DNA from: Elysia crispata
Taxonomy: Eukaryota > Mollusca > Gastropoda > Plakobranchidae
Reading direction: 5' to 3'
Length of the DNA stretch: 64,000 nucleotides
Assembly: GCA_033675545.1 (NCBI GenBank)
Contig: JAWDGP010002021.1
Span: 556,001 to 620,000, forward strand
In this document: piece after piece, positions 41,545 to 54,400 of the stretch
Position numbering within the stretch: the stretch's first letter is position 1
How the letters are laid out: each line of letters begins with the position of its first letter
Program-made: the position numbers and the translations under genes
The notes under the pieces: model-generated
Database searches by the model: none
What the model saw: only the letters and a program-made list of their open reading frames with translations
Told to the model about the DNA's origin: nothing

Positions 41545-44500
41545 CGATGATGATGATGAGAGAGAGGAGGAGGAGAACAGTGATCATGATGAGAGGGAGG
41601 AGGAGGACAGTGATGATGATGAGAGGGAGGAAGAGGAAGGTGATGATGAGAGGGAGGAGGAGGAAGGTGATGATGAGAGGGAGGAAGAGGAAGGTGATGA
41701 TGAGAGGGAGGAGGAGGAAGGTGATGATGAGAGGGAGGAGGAGGAAGGTGATGATGAGAGGGAGGAAGAGGAAGGTGATGATGAGAGGGAGGAGGAGGAA
41801 GGTGATGATGATGAGAGGGAGGAAGAGGAGAACAGTGATGATGATAAGAGGGAGGAGGAGGAAGGTGATGATGAGAGGGAGGAAGAGGAAGGTGATGATG
41901 AGAGGGAGGAGGAGGAAGGTGATGATGAGAGGGAGGAAGAGGAAGGTGATGATGAGAGGGAGGAGGAGGAAGGTGATGATGATGAGAGGGAGGAAGAGGA
42001 GAACAGTGATGATGATGAGAGGGAGGAAGAGGAGAACAGTGATGATGATGAGAGGGAGGAAGAGGAAGGTGATGATGAGAGGGAGGAGGAGGAAGGTGAT
42101 GATGATGAGAGGGAGGAAGAGGAAGGTGATGATGAGAGGGAGGAGGAGGAAGGTGATGATGATGAGAGGGAGGAAGAGGAAGGTGATGATGAGAGGGAGG
42201 AAGAGGAAGGTGATGATGAGAGGGAGGAAGAGGAAGGTGATGATGATGAGAGGGAGGAAGAGGAAGGTGATGATGAGAGGGAGGAAGAGGAAGGTGATGA
42301 TGAGAGGGAGGAGGAGGAAGGTGATGATGATGAGAGGGAGGAAGAGGAAGGTGATGATGAGAGGGAGGAGGAGGAAGGTGATGATGATGAGAGGGAGGAA
42401 GAGGAGAACAGTGATGATGATGAGAGGGAGGAAGAGGAAGGTGATGATGAGAGGGAGGAAGAGGAAGGTGATGATGAGAGGGAGGAAGAGGAAGGTGATG
42501 ATGATGAGAGGGAGGAAGAGGAGAACAGTGATGATGATGAGAGGGAGGAGGAGGAAGGTGATGATGAGAGGGAGGAAGAGGAAGGTGATGATGAGAGGGA
42601 GGAGGAGGAAGGTGATGATGAGAGGGAGGAAGAGGAAGGTGATGATGAGAGGGAGGAGGAGGAAGGTGATGATGATGAGAGGGAGGAAGAGGAGAACAGT
42701 GATGATGATGAGAGGGAGGAGGAGGAGTACGGTGATGATGAGAGGGAGGAGGAGGAGTACGGTGATGATGATGAGAGGGAGGAGGAGGAGAACAGTTATG
42801 ATGATGAGAGGGAGGAAGAGGAAGGTGATGATGAGAGGGAGGAGGAGGAGTACGGTGATGATGATGAGAGGGAGGAGGAGGAGTACGGTGATGATGAGAG
42901 AGAGGAGGAGGAGAACAGTGATGATGATGAGAGGGAGGAGGAGGAGGACGGTGATGATGATGAGAGGGAGGAGGAGGACGGTGATGATGAGAGGGAGGAG
43001 GAGGAGAACAGTGATGATGATGAGAGGGAGGAGGAGGACGGTGATGATGAGAGGGAGGAGGAGGAGAACAGTGATGATGATGAGAGGGAGGAGGAGGAGG
43101 ACGGTGATGATGAGAGAGAGGAGGAGGAGAACAGTGATGATGATGAGAGGGAGGAGGAGGAGGACAGTGATGATGAGAGAGAGGAGGAGGAGAACAGTGA
43201 TGATGATGAGAGGGAGGAGGAGGACGGTGATGATGATGAGAGGGATGAGGAGGAGGACGGTGATGATGATGAGAGGGAGGAGGAGGAGGACGGTGATGAT
43301 GAGAGGGAGGAGGAGGAGAACAGTGATGATGATGAGAGGGAGGAGGAGGACGGTGATGATGAGAGGGAGGAGGAGGAGAACAGTGATGATGATGAGAGGG
43401 AGGAGGAGGACGGTGATGATGATGAGAGGGAGGAGGAGGAGGACGGTGATGATGATGAGAGGGAAGAGGAGGAGGACGGTGATGATGAGAGAGAGGAGGA
43501 GGAGGAGGACGGTGATGATGATGAGAGGGAGGAGGAGGAGAACAGTGATGATGATGAGAGGGAGGAGGAGGAGGACGGTGATGATGATGAGAGGGAGGAG
43601 GAAGAGGACGGTGATGATGATGAGAGGGAGGAGGAGGAGAACAGTGATGATGATGAGAGGGAGGAGGAGGAGGACGGTGATGATGATGAGAGGGAGGAGG
43701 AGGAGGACGGTGATGATGATGAGAGGGAGGAGGAGGAGGACGGTGATGATGATGAGAGGGAGGAGGAGGAGGACGGTGATGATGAGAGGGAGGAGGAGGA
43801 GGACGGTGATGATGAGAGGGAGGAGGAGGAGGACGGTGATGATGAGAGGGAGGAGGAGGAGGACGGTGATGATGAGAGGGAGGAGGAGGAGGACGGTGAT
43901 GATGAGAGGGAGGAGGAGGAGGACGGTGATGATGAGAGGGAGGAGGAGGAGGACGGTGATGATGAGAGGGAGGAGGAGGAGGACGGTGATGATGAGAGGG
44001 AGGAGGAGGAGGACGGTAATGATGAGAGGGAGGAGGAGGAGGACGGTGATGATGAGAGAGAGGAGGAGGAGGAGGACGGTGATGATGATGAGAGGGAGGA
44101 GGAGGAGAACAGTGATGATGATGAGAGGGAGGAGGAGGAGGACGGTGATGATGATGAGAGGGAGGAGGAGGAGGACGGTGATGATGATGAGAGGGAGGAG
44201 GAGGAGAACAGTGATGATGATGAGAGGGAGGAGGAGGACGGTGATGATGATGAGAGGGAGGAGGAGGAGGACGGTGATGATGATGAGAGGGAGGAGGAGG
44301 AGGACGGTGATGATGAGAGAGAGGAGGAGGAGGACGGTGATGATGAGAGGGAGGAGGAGGAGGACGGTGATGATGAGAGGGAGGAGGAGGAGGACGGTGA
44401 TGATGAGAGGGAGGAGGAGGAGGACGGTGATGATGAGAGGGAGGAGGAGGAGGACGGTGATGATGAGAGGGAGGAGGAGGAGGACGGTGATGATGAGAGG

Positions 44501-45950
44501 GAGGAGGAGGAGGACGGTGATGATGAGAGGGAGGAGGAGGAGGACGGTGATGATGAGAGAGAGGAGGAGGAGGAGGACGGTGATGATGATGAGAGGGAGG
44601 AGGAGGAGAACAGTGATGATGATGAGAGGGAGGAGGAGGAGGACGGTGATGATGATGAGAGGGAGGAGGAGGAGGATGGTGATGATGATGAGAGGGAGGA
44701 GGAGGAGAACAGTGATGATGATGAGAGGGAGGAGGAGGAGGACGGTGATGATGATGAGAGGGAGGAGGAGGAGGACGGTGATTATGATGAGAGGGAGGAG
44801 GAGGAGGACGGTGATGATGAGAGAGAGGAGGAGGAGAACAGTGATGATGATGAGAGGGAGGAGGAGGAGGACGGTGATGATGAGAGAGAGGAGGAGGAGA
44901 ACAGTGATGATGATGAGAGGGAGGAGGAGGACGGTGATGATGAGAGAGAGGAGGAGGAGGACGGTGATGATGATGAGAGGGAGGAGGAGGAGGACGGTGA
45001 TGAAGAGAGGGAGGAGGAGGAGAACAGTGATGATGATGAGAGGGAGGAGGAGGAGGACGGTGATGATGAGAGAGAGGAGGAGGAGAACAGTGATGATGAT
45101 GAGAGGGAGGAGGAGGAGGACGGTGATGATGAGAGAGAGGAGGAGGAGAACAGTGATGATGATGAGAGGGAGGAGGAGGACGGTGATGATGATGAGAGGG
45201 AGGAGGAGGAGGACGGTGATGATGATGAGAGGGAGGAGGAGGAGGACGGTGATGATGATGAGAGGGAGGAGGAGGAGAACAGTGATGATGATGAGAGGGA
45301 GGAGGAGGACGGTGATGATGAGAGAGAGGAGGAGGAGGACGGTGATGATGATGAGAGGGAGGAGGAGGAGGACGGTGATGATGATGAGAGGGAGGAGGAG
45401 GAGAACAGTGATGATGATGAGAGGGAGGAGGAGGAGGACGGTGATGATGATGAGAGGGAGGAGGAGGACGGTGATGATGAGAGAGAGGAGGAGGAGGACG
45501 GTGATGATGATGAGAGGGAGGAGGAGGAGGACGGTGATGATGAGAGGGAGGAGGAGGAGAACAGTGATGATGATGAGAGGGAGGAGGAGGATGACGGTGA
45601 TGATGAGAGAGAGGAGGAGGAGAACAGTGATGATGATGAGAGGGAGGAGGAGGAGGACGGTGATGATGAGAGAGAGGAGGAGGAGAACAGTGATGATGAT
45701 GAGAGGGAGGAGGAGGACGGTGATGATGATGAGAGGGAGGAGGAGGAGGACGGTGATGATGATGAGAGGGAGGAGGAGGAGGACGGTGATGATGATGAGA
45801 GGGAGGAGGAGGAGAACAGTGATGATGATGAGAGGGAGGAGGAGGACGGTGATGATGAGAGAGAGGAGGAGGAGGACGGTGATGATGATGAGAGGGAGGA
45901 GGAGGAGGACGGTGATGATGATGAGAGGGAGGAGGAGGAGGGTGATTATG
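41545..45950 (+). repeat. 4.4-kb triplet-built minisatellite (27/30/33-bp units)
   Basis: Roughly 150 tandem units are built from GAT and GAG triplets. The main forms are a 27-bp unit ending GAAGAGGAAGGT, a 30-bp unit ending GAGGAGGAGGACGGT and a 33-bp unit with an extra GAT and AACAGT. The 5' kilobase (41630-42700) is dominated by the GGAAGGT form. GAGTACGGT units mark a short zone near 42725-42890, and GACGGT/AACAGT units fill the rest. Length differences are multiples of three, so three reading frames stay open: a Met/Arg frame from 41457 to 46127, an acidic DDEREEEEDG frame from 41498 to TAA 45980 with no ATG, and a minus-strand Leu/Ile frame. None has splice or family support, so it is annotated as a repeat and not a gene. 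Confidence 0.9.
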
Positions 45951-45982
45951 ATGTCGATAAGAATGCTGATACTGAAGATTAA

Positions 45983-46559
45983 AAAGGTGAGTATGATGAT
46001 GATAATAATGATGGTGATAATGATGATGAGGAGAAGAAGAAAAATGGTGGTGTTAAAAAATGAGGATGGTGAGGGTGATGATGAGAAAAATGGTGATATG
46101 ATGATAATGATTATCAAAAACACATAATGATGATCATAAGTATTTTTTTACTATCATAACCTTAAAGGTGGCTACGACGATGACGATGATAAAATATACG
46201 ATTATGTTTTTTCAAGAACGTCCGGCATTCCAAAGTCGTTATGAGTTTTAACATAAATTAGACTGTTTCAACATTGTTCGGACGGCTGTTAAAAATAAGA
46301 TTAATGAGTACAAATTAAGACAGAATACGTGTAACCAGACCTAGCTGGGTGGATTCCCTTAACTTACTTAGTCACTACTGCAATAGGACCCACTAGTCTA
46401 ATTATCTATAGAAGCTCAGTGCTTCTTCCTACTCTAAGTAATTGCAGGCCCTAATTGGTTATGGTAGCGTGCCTAGCAGCCGTGCAATACTAAAGAGTTC
46501 ACACTCTTGGGTCCTTGAGTATCAGGGGAGTACTAAGGCCACTGTTCCCTAACTAATAT
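45983..46559. other. GAT-rich decay then unassigned DNA
   Basis: Degenerate GATGATAAT sequence to about 46130 is probably the eroded edge of the minisatellite. Nothing is recognised in the rest. Confidence 0.5.
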
Positions 46560-47820
46560 GAGTGGGTGTCTAGACTTGACAAGAACAGAATAGCTACACT
46601 CCAGAAAAGGAAGAACACAAAAGAGAAGAAGTTAAAGTTACCACCTATAATATGTTTATTCCACGAATACTCAATTATTAATGAATTAAAGCAATTCTCA
46701 ACGGATAAAATACAAAATACAAAGATGATCCCCAAGCAATTATGTGATAAAAGACTAAGAAATGGTCAAAATAAGCGCCAAGAAGATACTCAAGATAAAG
46801 TGCAGATATTATACTAAGATCAGATACTAAAACAAAATGGCCAGAATACTAAGTAGAAGATACTAACAAAATGGTCAGAACAGAAGATACTAAGAACTAA
46901 ACAAAATGTCCAATAAAAATGTCTAATACTAGAATCTAGATTCTAGTCAAAATGGTCAGAATAAAAATACCTAATAAAAATGTCCAATAGTCAGAATGCC
47001 TAATACTTAGTCAGCCAACGCCCGAGTCACGGTGATAATCACGTAGAATTAAAACAAATGATAATCCAACACAAGTAGCTTTCACAATAGTTCATTAATA
47101 TCCACAATAACTTCTCACTAAAATTCCAAACAATACTACTAGTACTATCCAACGTGGCCTCCAGATACTCCAAAAAGATACTGACAACGAGTCTTCCCGA
47201 GCTCTACAATTTATAGTACAAGCTCAGTCGGCAAGGCCCCCGATCAAAGACTTCCCTAGTTTCCCAGTTCGTCCCTAGAACAAGGGCCAATTCCGACCGA
47301 GGAAAATCTACTCCGTCGAACGGAACAACCCGTTTCCCCAACTAAAACATCACCCGACCGAGATCATAGAATCAACGGAAGCCATCGTTATATCTACGTA
47401 CGATTCCAGCATCCCCCGATCAAAGTACGTCCAAAACCGGCCGAGGAAAAGCCTCTCTGGCCAGCTGGACAGGAATAAAAGAACAAAATATCTTTCGAAT
47501 TATTGAAGAAATAGGAATTAACCGCTAGAGGGGCGGAGACTAGATCTAGTTTCCCGCCATTAAACCAATTATAATAATATTAACAAACTAGAAGCGCACG
47601 TGGCTCCACCCACAAACTGATAATTGATATAGTAAAGCTGAAAGATCTGTTTTAAAGGCCTACTGCCACTGCAACAAATAAATAAAAGTTCTATACCAGC
47701 CTCCCTACACTTGTAAAGTAATATAAGTTTATTACCCGCCAAGTTCCTGCTGCTAGTAGTAGTACGGTACTGGTTTAATTGTAAAACTTTGACGGGCTCC
47801 ACCGTTTCAACCAACTAAAG
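46560..47820 (-). mobile_element. Possible solo LTR or LTR fragment on the minus strand
   Basis: Read on the minus strand this stretch is less repetitive than its surroundings. It contains a TATA-like box followed by a start-like region (CTATAAATTGTAGAGCTCGG, near 47200-47220) and partially repeated blocks upstream of it (TTTGATCGGGGG twice, CCTCGGCCGG/CCTCGGTCGG twice). An AATAAA with AT-rich sequence follows near 46660. That promoter-then-polyadenylation layout resembles a retrotransposon LTR. I see no gag-pol frame, no second copy in the window, and the ends are not defined. An ordinary promoter is the alternative. Confidence 0.3.
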
Positions 47821-48463
47821 GGAAATTGGCACCTCCTGAAAAACTTTTAAAATATGAACTGTTTTCTCTCACTATAGGTTAACAGTGTAAGAAACAGTAA
47901 TAGTGCGACAGATATACATGTACCCACATTACGAACAAAACTTTAACTACGTTTAGTCATTTCTATAGTATAAAGAAAAGTTAATGAGTTTAAAATAGAA
48001 TCAGAGAACTTTTTTTTTTTATTACAAAACATATTCATTTCATTGAGTTTTTAAAGCTGATAGTGACACAATCTTTTAAAGCTCCTATCCTTCACTCTAA
48101 TTATAGACGCCTTATATCAGATTATTATGCTATAGAACCGAAGTAGTTTTCGAATTGATACAAAAAACAATACATGTACATGTAATTAATGTACATGTAA
48201 TAATAAATTACATCTAACAAAAAAGAACGGAACTTGTCCTTTGCTATATGTCATTCAGTCATTGTTTTCTCTTCGTAGAATTCTAAATCAAGGTCGACAT
48301 AATCTCTAAATCCCGTCTTCTCTCTGGGGAAAAAAATCTTTGACCTCTGACATCCTTACGTTTTCTCAACATTAATTCCTCTTTTGGTAAATACTGTTTT
48401 CTAATATTTTTTATAATCTTTTGTTTTCGGTTTTTAATCTGTGCAAGCAACTCTTCGCGATCC
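47821..48463. other. Unassigned AT-rich DNA
   Basis: Contains overlapping TACATGTA palindromes near 48170-48205. No gene seen. Confidence 0.5.
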
Positions 48464-51400
48464 CGGTTTTGGTTCTCTGATCACATTAGAACAATGGGAA
48501 AGATTGTTTTGATTCTCTGATCACATTAGAACAGTCGGAAAGATTGTTTTGGTTCTCTGATCACATTAGAACAGTGGGAAAGATTGTTTTGGTTCTCTGA
48601 TCACATTAGAACAGTCGGAAAGATTGTTTTGGTTCTCTGATCACATTAGAACAGTGGGAAAGATTGTTTTGGTTCTCTGGTCACATTAGAACAATGGGAA
48701 AGATTGTTTTGGTTCTCTGATCACATTAGAACAATGGGAAAGATTGTTTTGGTTCTCTGATCACATTAGAACAATGGGAAAGATTGTTTTGGTTCTCTGA
48801 TCACATTAGAACAATGGGAAAGATTGTTTTGGTTCTCTGATCACATTAGAACAGTGGGAAAGATTGCTTTGGTTCTCTGATCACATTAGAACAGTGGGAA
48901 AGATTGTTTTGGTTCTCTGATCACATTAGAACAATGGGAAAGATTGTTTTGGTTCTCTGATCACATTAGAAACGTGGGAAAGATTGTTTTGGTTCTCTGA
49001 TCACATTAGAACAATGGGAAAGATTGTTTTGGTTCTCTGATCACATTAGAACAGTGGGAAAGATTGTTTTGGTTCTCTGATCACATTAGAACAGTGGGAA
49101 AGATTGTTTTGGTTCTCTGATCACATTAGAACAGTGGGAAAGATTGTTTTGGTTCTCTGATCACATTAGAACAGTGGGAAAGATTGTTTTGGTTCTCTGA
49201 TCACATTAGAACAGTGGGAAAGATTGTTTTGGTTCTCTGATCACATTAGAACAATGGGAAAGATTGTTTTGGTTCTCTGATCACATTAGAACAATGGGAA
49301 AGATTGTTTTGGTTCTCTGATCACATTAGAACAGTGGGAAAGATTGTTTTGGTTCTCTGATCACATTAGAACAATGGGAAAGATTGTTTTGGTTCTCTGA
49401 TCACATTAGAACAATGGGAAAGATTGTTTTGGTTCTCTGATCACATTAGAACAGTGGGAAAGATTGTTTTGGTTCTCTGATCACATTAGAACAATGGGAA
49501 AGATTGTTTTGGTTCTCTGATCACATTAGAACAGTGGGAAAGATTGTTTTGGTTCTCTGATCACATTAGAACAGTGGGAAAGATTGTTTTGGTTCTCTGA
49601 TCACATTAGAACAATGGGAAAGATTGTTTTGGTTCTCTGATCACATTAGAACAGTGGGAAAGATTGTTTTGGTTCTCTGATCACATTAGAACAGTGGGAA
49701 AGATTGTTTTGGTTCTCTGATCACATTAGAACAGTGGGAAAGATTGTTTTGGTTCTCTGATCACATTAGAACAGTGGGAAAGATTGTTTTGGTTCTCTGA
49801 TCACATTAGAACAGTGGGAAAGATTGTTTTGGTTCTCTGATCACATTAGAACAGTGGGAAAGATTGTTTTGGTTCTCTGATCACATTAGAACAGTGGGAA
49901 AGATTGTTTTGGTTCTCTGATCACATTAGAACAAGTGGGAAAGATTGTTTTGGTTCTCTGATCACATTAGAACAGTGGGAAAGATTGTTTTGGTTCTCTG
50001 ATCACATTAGAACAATGGGAAAGATTGTTTTGGTTCTCTGATCACATTAGAACAATGGGAAAGATTGTTTTGGTTCTCTGATCACATTAGAACAGTGGGA
50101 AAGATTGTTTTGGTTCTCTGATCACATTAGAACAGTGGGAAAGATTGTTTTGGTTCTCTGATCACATTAGAACAATGGGAAAGATTGTTTTGGTTCTCTG
50201 ATCACATTAGAACAGTGGGAAAGATTGTTTTGGTTCTCTGATCACATTAGAACAGTGGGAAAGATTGTTTTGGTTCTCTGATCACATTAGAACAATGGGA
50301 AAGATTGTTTTGGTTCTCTGATCACATTAGAACAGTGGGAAAGATTGTTTTGGTTCTCTGATCACATTAGAACAGTGGGAAAGATTGTTTTGGTTCTCTG
50401 ATCACATTAGAACAGTGGGAAAGATTGTTTTGGTTCTCTGATCACATTAGAACAGTGGGAAAGATTGTTTTGGTTCTCTGATCACATTAGAACAATGGGA
50501 AAGATTGTTTTGGTTCTCTGATCACATTAGAACAGTGGGAAAGATTGTTTTGGTTCTCTGATCACATTAGAACAGTGGGAAAGATTGTTTTGGTTCTCTG
50601 ATCACATTAGAACAATGGGAAAGATTGTTTTGGTTCTCTGATCACATTAGAACAGTGGGAAAGATTGTTTTGGTTCTCTGATCACATTAGAACAATGGGA
50701 AAGATTGTTTTGGTTCTCTGATCACATTAGAACAATGGGAAAGATTGTTTTGGTTCTCTGATCACATTAGAACAGTGGGAAAGATTGTTTTGGTTCTCTG
50801 ATCACATTAGAACAGTGGGAAAGATTGTTTTGGTTCTCTGATCACATTAGAACAATGGGAAAGATTGTTTTGGTTCTCTGATCACATTAGAACAGTGGGA
50901 AAGATTGTTTTGGTTCTCTGATCACATTAGAACAGTGGGAAAGATTGTTTTGGTTCTCTGATCACATTAGAACAATGGGAAAGATTGTTTTGGTTCTCTG
51001 ATCACATTAGAACAATGGGAAAGATTGTTTTGGTTCTCTGATCACATTAGAACAGTGGGAAAGATTGTTTTGGTTCTCTGATCACATTAGAACAGTGGGA
51101 AAGATTGTTTTGGTTCTCTGATCACATTAGAACAGTGGGAAAGATTGTTTTGGTTCTCTGATCACATTAGAACAATGGGAAAGATTGTTTTGGTTCTCTG
51201 ATCACATTAGAACAATGGGAAAGATTGTTTTGGTTCTCTGATCACATTAGAACAGTGGGAAAGATTGTTTTGGTTCTCTGATCACATTAGAACAGTGGGA
51301 AAGATTGTTTTGGTTCTCTGATCACATTAGAACAGTGGGAAAGATTGTTTTGGTTCTCTGATCACATTAGAACAGTGGGAAAGATTGTTTTGGTTCTCTG

Positions 51401-54400
51401 ATCACATTAGAACAATGGGAAAGATTGTTTTGGTTCTCTGATCACATTAGAACAATGGGAAAGATTGTTTTGGTTCTCTGATCACATTAGAACAGTGGGA
51501 AAGATTGTTTTGGTTCTCTGATCACATTAGAACAGTGGGAAAGATTGTTTTGGTTCTCTGATCACATTAGAACAGTGGGAAAGATTGTTTTGGTTCTCTG
51601 ATCACATTAGAACAATGGGAAAGATTGTTTTGGTTCTCTGATCACATTAGAACAGTGGGAAAGATTGTTTTGGTTCTCTGATCACATTAGAACAGTGGGA
51701 AAGATTGTTTTGGTTCTCTGATCACATTAGAACAATGGGAAAGATTGTTTTGGTTCTCTGATCACATTAGAACAGTGGGAAAGATTGTTTTGGTTCTCTG
51801 ATCACATTAGAACAGTGGGAAAGATTGTTTTGGTTCTCTGATCACATTAGAACAGTGGGAAAGATTGTTTTGGTTCTCTGATCACATTAGAACAATGGGA
51901 AAGATTGTTTTGGTTCTCTGATCACATTAGAACAATGGGAAAGATTGTTTTGGTTCTCTGATCACATTAGAACAATGGGAAAGATTGTTTTGGTTCTCTG
52001 ATCACATTAGAACAATGGGAAAGATTGTTTTGGTTCTCTGATCACATTAGAACAATGGGAAAGATTGTTTTGGTTCTCTGATCACATTAGAACAGTGGGA
52101 AAGATTGCTTTGGTTCTCTGATCACATTAGAACAGTGGGAAAGATTGTTTTGGTTCTCTGATCACATTAGAACAATGGGAAAGATTGTTTTGGTTCTCTG
52201 ATCACATTAGAACAGTGGGAAAGATTGTTTTGGTTCTCTGATCACATTAGAACAGTGGGAAAGATTGTTTTGGTTCTCTGATCACATTAGAACAATGGGA
52301 AAGCTTGTTTTGGTTCTCTGATCACATTAGAACAGTGGGAAAGATTGTTTTGGTTCTCTGATCACATTAGAACAGTGGGAAAGATTGTTTTGGTTCTCTG
52401 ATCACATTAGAACAGTCGGAAAGATTGTTTTGGTTCTCTGATCACATTAGAACAGTGGGAAAGATTGTTTTGGTTCTCTGATCACATTAGAACAATGGGA
52501 AAGATTGTTTTGGTTCTCTGATCACATTAGAACAATGGGAAAGATTGTTTTGGTTCTCTGATCACATTAGAACAGTGGGAAAGATTGTTTTGGTTCTCTG
52601 ATCACATTAGAACAATGGGAAAGATTGTTTTGGTTCTCTGATCACATTAGAACAGTGGGAAAGATTGTTTTGGTTCTCTGATCACATTAGAACAGTGGGA
52701 AAGATTGTTTTGGTTCTCTGATCACATTAGAACAGTGGGAAAGATTGTTTTGGTTCTCTGATCACATTAGAACAATGGGAAAGATTGTTTTGGTTCTCTG
52801 ATCACATTAGAACAGTGGGAAAGATTGTTTTGGTTCTCTGATCACATTAGAACAGTGGGAAAGATTGTTTTGGTTCTCTGATCACATTAGAACAGTCGGA
52901 AAGATTGTTTTGGTTCTCTGATCACATTAGAACAGTGGGAAAGATTGTTTTGGTTCTCTGATCACATTAGAACAATGGGAAAGATTGTTTTGGTTCTCTG
53001 ATCACATCAGAACAATGGGAAAGATTGTTTTGGTTCTCTGATCACATTAGAACAGTGGGAAAGATTGTTTTGGTTCTCTGATTACATTAGAACAGTGGGA
53101 AAGATTGTTTTGGTTCTCTGATCACATTAGAACAGTGGGAAAGATTGTTTTGGTTCTCTGATCACATTAGAACAATGGGAAAGCTTGTTTTGGTTCTCTG
53201 ATCACATTAGAACAGTGGGAAAGATTGTTTTGGTTCTCTGATCACATTAGAACAGTCGGAAAGATTGTTTTGGTTCTCTGATCACGTTAGAACAGTCGGA
53301 AAGATTGTTTTGGTTCTCTGATCACATTAGAACAGTGAGAAAGATTGTTTTGGTTCTCTGATCACATTAGAACAATGGGAAAGATTGTTTTGAATCTCTG
53401 ATCACATCAGAACAATGGGAAAGATTGTTTTGGTTCTCTGATCACATTAGAACAATGGGAAAGATTGTTTTGGTTCTCTGATCACATTAGAACAATGGGA
53501 AAGATTGTTTTGGTTCTCTGATCACATTAGAACAGTGGGAAAGATTGCTTTGGTTCTCAGATCACATTAGAACAGTGGGAAAGATTGTTTTGGTTCTCTG
53601 ATCACATTAGAACAGTGGGAAAGATTGTTTTGGTTCTCTGATCACATTAGAACAATGGGAAAGATTGTTTTGGTTCTCTGATCACATTAGAACAATGGGA
53701 AAGATTGTTTTGGTTCTCTGATCACATTAGAACAATGGGAAAGATTGTTTTGGTTCTCTGATCACATTAGAACATTGGGAAAGATTGTTTTGGTTCTCTG
53801 ATCACATTAGAACAGTGGGAAAGATTGTTTTGGTTCTCTGATCACATTAGAACAGTGGGAAAGATTGTTTTGGTTCTCTGATCACATTAGAACAATGGGA
53901 AAGATTGTTTTGGTTCTCTGATCACATTAGAACAATGGGAAAGATTGTTTTGGTTCTCTGATCACATTAGAACAATGGGAAAGATTGTTTTGGTTCTCTG
54001 ATCACATTAGAACAGTGGGAAAGATTGTTTTGGTTCTCTGATCACATTAGAACAGTGGGAAAGATTGTTTTGGTTCTCTGATCACATTAGAACAATGGGA
54101 AAGATTGTTTTGGTTCTCTGATCACATTAGAACAGTGGGAAAGATTGTTTTGGTTCTCTGATCACATTAGAACAGTGGGAAAGATTGTTTTGGTTCTCTG
54201 ATCACATTAGAACAATGGGAAAGATTGTTTTGGTTCTCTGATCACATTAGAACAGTGGGAAAGATTGTTTTGGTTCTCTGATCACATTAGAACAGTGGGA
54301 AAGATTGTTTTGGTTCTCTGATCACATTAGAACAGTGGGAAAGATTGTTTTGGTTCTCTGATCACATTAGAACAGTGGGAAAGATTGTTTTGGTTCTCTG

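Noticed and set aside
41457..46127. 1556-codon Met/Arg-rich frame and 1541-codon Leu/Ile minus frame as genes
   Set aside because: Both are by-products of a triplet-based minisatellite; neither has domain content, flanking coding sequence or splice support.
48170..48205. TACATGTA inverted repeats
   Set aside because: Short AT-rich palindromes expected by chance in this composition.
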